Origin: an uncultured Rhodobacter sp.
GTDB lineage: Bacteria > Pseudomonadota > Alphaproteobacteria > Rhodobacterales > Rhodobacteraceae
NCBI GenBank assembly: GCA_937901435.1
Contig: CALGTJ010000491.1
Coordinates: 1 to 11,177 of the forward strand
DNA length: 11,177 bases
Reading direction: 5' to 3'
Shown: positions 7,329 through 11,177 of the stretch, in pieces
Layout: every line of letters starts with the position of its first letter
Position numbering within the stretch: the stretch's first letter is position 1
Notes under the pieces: generated by a model
Databases searched by the model: none
Seen by the model: the letters and a program-made list of their open reading frames with translations, nothing else
Told to the model about the DNA's origin: nothing
Position numbers and translations under genes: made by a program

Positions 7329-7391
7329 AATCATCGTCAGGCGCACCGCGCGCTCTACCTCTGATGTGATCCCAAACCGAAAGGCCAAAGC

Positions 7392-8141
7392 ATGACCTAT
7401 TCCATCGTTGCCAGAGACCAGACTACGGGCGAAATCGGCATTGCCGTGGCCAGTCGGTTTTTTGCCTGCGGGGTGCAGGTGCCATGGGTCTCGGCCACCG
7501 CCGCCGTTGCCAGTCAGGCCTTTGTCAATCCGCTCTGGGGCATCGAGGGGCTGGCGCGTCTGGACAAGGGCGAGTCCCCCGCTGCAATTCTGACGGATTT
7601 CCTGCACCGTGACGCCGGAGAGGCCAATCGGCAGGCGCATTTTCTGGCCCCCGACGGGCAGATGATCCAGCATACGGGCGCCAATTGTGTGCCATGGTGC
7701 GGGCATGTATCCGCGCCCGATATTTCGGTTGCGGGCAATATGCTGGCGGGGCCTGCGGTGATCGAGGACACGCTGGCCGCCTATCTCGCCCACCCAGACC
7801 TGCCCTTTGCAGAGCGGCTGTTGACCGCGATGGAGGCCGGAGAGGCCGCAGGCGGGGACAAGCGCGGGCGGCAAGCGGCGGGCCTTGTGATCCACGCGGG
7901 CCAGCCCTATCCGGCGATTGACATCCGCGCCGACGATCACGCCGATCCTCTGGCCGAACTGCGCCGTTTGCTGGCGGTCAGCGGCGAACGCTATGCGATC
8001 TTTGCCACCGCCATGGCCACGGTCGAGAATTTTTCGGGCATGACCGACCGCCGTCCCATGGACGAGGCCATCGCCAAGGACGAAGCACACCGGCGCGACC
8101 ACGGCATCGCCTCGCAATCCTTCGCGGTGCCGCCCGCCTGA
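7392..8141 (+). CDS. DUF1028 family protein, function unknown
   Basis: A 249-residue protein matching the DUF1028 family. It has the N-terminus TYSIVARDQTTGEIGIAVAS (2-21), then ATAAVASQAFVNPLWGIEGL (35-54), TGANCVPWCGH (95-105), AGNMLAG (114-120), the hallmark AGGDKRGRQAAGL (153-165) and DIRADDHADPLAELRRLL (177-194). The full family length is present. As I recall, DUF1028 structures have an Ntn-hydrolase-like fold. In that setting Thr2, exposed if the initiator Met is removed, is a candidate nucleophile, which is inference. No signal peptide is seen, so it is cytosolic. AAAGG (7380-7384) lies seven bases before the ATG. It is transcribed alone, divergently from the transporter operon, and converges with the LysR gene, whose stop is 14 bases away. 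The setting suggests a hydrolase or modifying step on the imported compound, but the function is not known. Confidence 0.88.
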   Translation: MTYSIVARDQTTGEIGIAVASRFFACGVQVPWVSATAAVASQAFVNPLWGIEGLARLDKGESPAAILTDFLHRDAGEANRQAHFLAPDGQMIQHTGANCVPWCGHVSAPDISVAGNMLAGPAVIEDTLAAYLAHPDLPFAERLLTAMEAGEAAGGDKRGRQAAGLVIHAGQPYPAIDIRADDHADPLAELRRLLAVSGERYAIFATAMATVENFSGMTDRRPMDEAIAKDEAHRRDHGIASQSFAVPPA

Positions 8142-8155
8142 TGTCTGCCAGATCC

Positions 8156-9073
8156 TCATCCCGTACCCCCTTGTCCCATCATTGCCTCGACCGCCTCGAC
8201 AAAATGCAGGGCGAGCCGGGACAGGGGCACATCCCGCCGTGTCAAAAGGCAGGCGCCGATGCGGATGTCAGGCACAAAAGGGCGTGCCACAAGCCCTTGA
8301 TCTCGCATGAATTGCGCGGTGTAGCGGTCGACAATGGCGATCCCCATGCCCGCATTCGCCAGCACCGCCGCCGTATGACAATACCGCACCACGACGCGCG
8401 GAATATAGGGCACGCCCTCGTGATCAAACGCCTTGCGCAGCAGCGTGCCAAGGCGCGACAGCGTATCAAGCCCGATGTGGCCGTGGTTCAGGCAGTCTTG
8501 TGGCGTAATCTGCGACGCCTGCGCCAAGGGATGATCGGCGGGCACCATCGCCACCATCAGATCCGCGCTCAGTTGGCGCACGTTGACGGCAGGATGCGCC
8601 TCTAGCGCCAGCACAAGGCCCAGTTCGGCAGAGCCGACCTCGACCTCTTCGATGACATTCTCCATCCGGCGCACATCATACTGCACGCCCACGCCGGGGC
8701 GTTCGGACAGGTAACCTTGCAAGACTTTGGGCACCACCGAATGGCCCATGGGCGGGGTCGCGATGATCTTTAGCACGCCTGCCGTCCCATTACGCAGGTC
8801 CTGCACATGACTGCCGACGGAACGCAGTTGCAGCAGGATCGGCTCGATCTGCTTGAACAGGCTGCGCGCCTCTTGCGTCGGCTGCAGCCGCTGACTGCGC
8901 CGCTCGAACAGGGAAAACCCCAGTTGTGCCTCTAACTGCTTGATTGCCAAAGAAACTGCCGGTTGACTGACGCCCAGTTCAGTGGCCGCATCGACCGTGG
9001 TCTGATGCAGCATCACCGCGCTGAACACCTCTAGCAGGCGCAGCGACAGATCCCCTTTGTCAGAGATCCTCAC
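8156..9073 (-). CDS. LysR family transcriptional regulator
   Basis: DNA-binding regulator, 305 residues from GTG 9073, the usual length. The N-terminal winged helix-turn-helix is clear: LRLLEVFSAVM (11-21), then TVDAATELGVSQPAVSLAIK (26-45) and QLEAQLGFSLFERRSQRLQP, followed by a linker helix. The C-terminal effector domain opens with GVLKIIATPPMGHSVVPKVL and contains the usual two-lobed pattern, including ELGLVLAL and VLANAGMGIAIVDRYTAQF. A longer frame from TTG 9112 would add 13 residues inside the racemase gene and is less likely. GTG 9073 starts four bases after the racemase stop, with GGA seven bases upstream. A three-codon minigene lies exactly between the two genes. As the last gene of the hydrolase operon, it probably responds to a substrate or product of that pathway and may also act on the region 7124-7391. 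The ligand is unknown. Confidence 0.93.
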   Translation of the reverse strand: MRISDKGDLSLRLLEVFSAVMLHQTTVDAATELGVSQPAVSLAIKQLEAQLGFSLFERRSQRLQPTQEARSLFKQIEPILLQLRSVGSHVQDLRNGTAGVLKIIATPPMGHSVVPKVLQGYLSERPGVGVQYDVRRMENVIEEVEVGSAELGLVLALEAHPAVNVRQLSADLMVAMVPADHPLAQASQITPQDCLNHGHIGLDTLSRLGTLLRKAFDHEGVPYIPRVVVRYCHTAAVLANAGMGIAIVDRYTAQFMRDQGLVARPFVPDIRIGACLLTRRDVPLSRLALHFVEAVEAMMGQGGTG

Positions 9074-9081
9074 GCGCTCAT
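9070..9081 (-). other. Three-codon minigene linking the racemase and LysR genes
   Basis: The minus strand reads ATGAGCGCGTGA. The ATG (9081-9079) overlaps the racemase TGA as ATGA, and the minigene's own TGA (9072-9070) overlaps the LysR GTG (9073-9071) as GTGA. A ribosome ending the racemase could restart, make Met-Ser-Ala, stop and restart again on LysR. The overlaps are seen directly; that the minigene is translated is inference and may be chance. Confidence 0.3.
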
Positions 9082-9740
9082 CCGGCCAGAACCCCGGCCA
9101 ATACCGTGCCAAGAGCCATAGCCACCGCCGCCTGTGTCGGATCGATAACGGGCAGGCCCAGTTCTGCCTCTAACCCCGCGCGGTGGCGCGCCATGCCCGC
9201 ACAGCCAAGGATCACCGCGCCCGCGCCTTTGACCTGAAGCGCACGGCCCGTTTCGACCAGTTTGGCAAAGGTTTTTTCGCCGCGCGCAGATTCATCGACG
9301 CTCATATTCAGGGGGATTTCAGCGGCCAAGCGATGCAGCACACCCATCCGCGCCATGAACCGACGGTGGCGCGCAATGGACGGCTCTGCGATGGCAATGA
9401 TCCCGAACAGATCGGCGCGCGCCATGGCGGTCAGCACACCGCTTTCCTGAATGCCAAAGACCGGCGCTTTGCTGACCGAACGGCAGGCGTCCAGCCCCGG
9501 ATCGGAATAGCAAGCGATCACAAACGCCCCCGCATCCGGGCGCGCCTGCACCAGTTTGGCCAGCGGCAGGATCACGCTGTCGGAATCCAGCTGGCTTTCA
9601 ACGCCAAAGGGCCCCTCGGCCAAGGTCAGGCACTCAATTGCGGGACCTGTCGGAAAGCGAAACGGGTCCAGCGCATCGCTCAGACCATCGGTGACGGCTT
9701 GGTTCGAGTTGGGGTTGATGACAACGATCGGACCGCTCAT
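9078..9740 (-). CDS. Asp/Glu/hydantoin racemase family protein
   Basis: A 220-residue cytosolic protein of the cofactor-independent Asp/Glu/hydantoin racemase family, which inverts a carbon next to a carbonyl with a pair of cysteines. Seen: the N-terminal INPNSN (8-13); the first catalytic Cys77 in ACYSDPGLDACR (76-87), the pattern of hydantoin racemases; PVFGIQESG (93-101); and the second catalytic Cys180 in LGCAGMARHR (178-187). The end is a short Ala/Gly-rich helix. Both cysteines are present, so it should be active. ATG 9740 overlaps the stop of the hydantoinase-like gene as ATGA, with AGAGG seven bases before the ATG. With that neighbour the likely role is to interconvert enantiomers of a 5-substituted cyclic ureide or related ring. 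Maleate isomerases and arylmalonate decarboxylases share the fold and remain alternatives. Confidence 0.88.
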   Translation of the reverse strand: MSGPIVVINPNSNQAVTDGLSDALDPFRFPTGPAIECLTLAEGPFGVESQLDSDSVILPLAKLVQARPDAGAFVIACYSDPGLDACRSVSKAPVFGIQESGVLTAMARADLFGIIAIAEPSIARHRRFMARMGVLHRLAAEIPLNMSVDESARGEKTFAKLVETGRALQVKGAGAVILGCAGMARHRAGLEAELGLPVIDPTQAAVAMALGTVLAGVLAG

Positions 9741-11177
9741 GCCAGCACCTCTGCGCCAAAGTTGCGTTTAGGGTCCGTCTCGGCCAGTAGTGTGCCGATC
9801 AGACCCGTCAAATCAGAGCGATCCCTTGCGATGAACGCGCCGTCACCGGGTTTCGCAATCAGCTCGCCTGCGTCCACGATCCGCTTGCCCCGGCCCAGAA
9901 CGGTGACGGGCCAGCCTGTGACCTCCATCCCCTCGAATGGATTATAGTCCATGTTATCATGCATTTCCCCGGCGATCTTCACCTCGTTTGGATCCCAGAT
10001 CGCGATATCCGCATCGGCCCCGACGCTGATCGTACCCTTGCGCGGATGCATGCCGTAAAGACGCGCGGCATTGGTCGAGGACAGCGCGACAAACTGGTTC
10101 AGTCCGATGCGCCCCTTGACCACGCCTTCGGAAAACATCAGCGGCAGACGCATCTCGATCCCCGGCATCCCATTGGCGATCTTGCGGAAATCCACGTCGC
10201 GCCCGGCGGCGAATTTGCCCGTGTCATCAAAGCGATACGGCGCGTGATCTGACGAGACGACGCTGAAGGTTCCGGCGGCGATATGGCTCCACAGCATGCC
10301 CTGCGTGGCGTGATCGCGCAGCGGCGGAGAGCAGATATATTTCGCCCCCTCCATCCCCGGACGGTCCAGATCGTCACGCGTCAGGAACAGATATTGCGGG
10401 CAGGTCTCGCCAAAGACATAGGCCCCCCGCGCGCGCGCCTGCGCCACCGAGGCCGCGCCACCCGGTGTGGACACATGGACAATCATCAGCGGTGCGTTGA
10501 CCAGTGCGGCAAGGCTGATCGCGCGATTTATCGCCTCTTCCTCTGCCAACGCGGGGCGCGCGGGCGCATGATAGCGCGGCGCGGTATAGCCGTTTTCTGC
10601 AAGGCTGGTGGCCATATGGGTCAGCATGTCGTGGTTTTCGGCATGCACCATCGTCAGCCCGCCATGCTTGCGCGCGACCGACAGGATATCAAGAAACTGC
10701 GCGTCACTGACCCGTGTGGCATAGGTCATAAAGACCTTGAAACTGGTGATCCCACGATCAAAGACGCCGGGCAGCTCCTTTAGCACCTCAGGCGTCGGGT
10801 CGGTCAGGATCAGGTGGTAGGAATAATCGATCACGGATTTGGGCGCGGCGCGATTGTCATAGGTTTCAAGCGTTTGCGCGACGGTTTCGCCCTTTTTCTG
10901 CGCCGCGAAAGGCACAAAGCAAGAGTTGCCGCCAAAGGCCGCCGAAATGGATCCGCTCTCATAGTCATCCGCCGTCATCAGGCCCATGCCGCTTTCCTGC
11001 GCGATATGGCAATGAGCCTCGATCCCGCCGGGCAAGACCAGTTTGCCCGTCGCTTCAATCACATCCTCGCCCGCCAGCCCCTCGCCCAAGGTCGCAATGC
11101 GCCCGTCGCGGATCCCAATATCGGCGGCGAAGGTTTCAGAGGCGGTCGCGATGGTGCCACCACGTATGACCAGATCA
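9737..11177 (-). CDS. Dihydropyrimidinase/hydantoinase-like amidohydrolase, missing only its first residues
   Basis: Cytosolic cyclic-amidase superfamily enzyme that hydrolyses cyclic ureides or imides with two metal ions. The frame is open to the window edge: 479 residues are visible, starting DLVIRGGTIATASETF, and probably about three are missing. A TTG at 11089 is internal and is not the start. All metal ligands are present with the spacing of known D-hydantoinases (numbered from the first visible residue): HxH His55 and His57 in GIEAHCHIAQ, carboxylated Lys147 in ITSFKVFMTY, His178 in MVHAENH, His234 in IVHVSTPGG, and Asp310 in SSDHAPY. The Tyr near the lysine (Tyr152) is kept. The loop after HxH reads IAQESGMGLM instead of the usual DMPFGGT-like turn, so the substrate may differ from classical hydantoins. 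It heads the operon whose next gene, the racemase, overlaps its stop by four bases. Confidence 0.9.
   Translation of the reverse strand, partial: DLVIRGGTIATASETFAADIGIRDGRIATLGEGLAGEDVIEATGKLVLPGGIEAHCHIAQESGMGLMTADDYESGSISAAFGGNSCFVPFAAQKKGETVAQTLETYDNRAAPKSVIDYSYHLILTDPTPEVLKELPGVFDRGITSFKVFMTYATRVSDAQFLDILSVARKHGGLTMVHAENHDMLTHMATSLAENGYTAPRYHAPARPALAEEEAINRAISLAALVNAPLMIVHVSTPGGAASVAQARARGAYVFGETCPQYLFLTRDDLDRPGMEGAKYICSPPLRDHATQGMLWSHIAAGTFSVVSSDHAPYRFDDTGKFAAGRDVDFRKIANGMPGIEMRLPLMFSEGVVKGRIGLNQFVALSSTNAARLYGMHPRKGTISVGADADIAIWDPNEVKIAGEMHDNMDYNPFEGMEVTGWPVTVLGRGKRIVDAGELIAKPGDGAFIARDRSDLTGLIGTLLAETDPKRNFGAEVLA

Noticed and set aside
7120..7329. A 69-codon minus-strand frame filling the leader of the transporter operon
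   Set aside because: It begins with TTG, has no Shine-Dalgarno sequence, and its sequence resembles no protein. Only its last few codons, overlapping the ATPase start, are kept as a finding.
7287..8159. A 290-codon open frame antisense to the DUF1028 gene
   Set aside because: It mirrors the DUF1028 gene, is rich in Arg and Gly as expected of a shadow frame in GC-rich DNA, and matches no family I recognise, while the plus-strand protein is a clear family member.
9074..9112. TTG 9112 as the start of the LysR gene
   Set aside because: It would place 13 extra residues inside the racemase gene and exceed the usual family length. GTG 9073 is better placed, directly after the racemase stop, and has GGA at suitable distance.
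11087..11089. TTG 11089 as the start of the hydantoinase-like gene
   Set aside because: The frame continues upstream to the window edge with the conserved N-terminal strand (DLVIRGGT and onward), so this codon is an internal Leu.
1..11177. Mobile elements, CRISPR arrays, tRNA genes, riboswitches and defence genes
   Set aside because: I looked for terminal repeats, regularly spaced repeats, cloverleaf-like segments and toxin or nuclease motifs and saw none. The window is filled by ordinary metabolic and transport genes.

Overview
The window looks like a chromosomal catabolic and transport region of a GC-rich alphaproteobacterium, most likely a Rhodobacterales (Roseobacter/Paracoccus-type) organism. 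This placement rests on base composition, codon use and the gene repertoire, and was not confirmed by a search. There are no RNA genes, insertion sequences, phage genes or CRISPR repeats. Coding density is very high, and the only gene-free gaps are 361-486 and 7124-7391.

Layout, left to right. (1) The 3' end of a zinc-free quinone oxidoreductase-type dehydrogenase (1-360, +). (2) An acetamidase/formamidase family amidase (487-1425, +), ending in a strong hairpin terminator that it shares with the converging transporter operon. (3) A five-gene minus-strand ABC transporter operon of the dipeptide/oligopeptide/nickel class, transcribed from 7123 down to 1458 in the order ATPase (DppD type), ATPase (DppF type), substrate-binding protein, permease (DppB type), permease (DppC type). 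(4) A divergent control region, 7124-7391, with a LysR-type dyad candidate, a perfect inverted repeat and a possible promoter. (5) A DUF1028 protein of unknown function (7392-8141, +). (6) A tightly overlapping minus-strand operon: a dihydropyrimidinase/hydantoinase-like amidohydrolase that enters from the right edge with about three residues missing, an Asp/Glu/hydantoin racemase family protein, and a LysR-type regulator.

How the genes may work together (inference). A periplasmic binding protein and its ABC transporter import a small amide or peptide-like compound. The amidohydrolase opens a cyclic ureide, imide or similar ring. The racemase adjusts the stereocentre, and the amidase may release ammonia from an amide product. 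The LysR protein, encoded last in the hydrolase operon, is the obvious candidate regulator for both that operon and the divergent transporter/DUF1028 region. No N-carbamoyl amino acid hydrolase, the usual partner of a hydantoinase, is visible here, and the substrate cannot be read from sequence.

The most unusual local structures are: an RNA hairpin between the binding-protein and first permease genes that would bring a distant Shine-Dalgarno sequence next to the permease start; a three-codon minigene linking the racemase stop to the LysR start through two stop/start overlaps; and the DUF1028 protein with Thr at position 2. I found no clear evidence of a wholly new system. The best candidate for novelty is the combined hydrolase/racemase/DUF1028/Dpp-transporter module.
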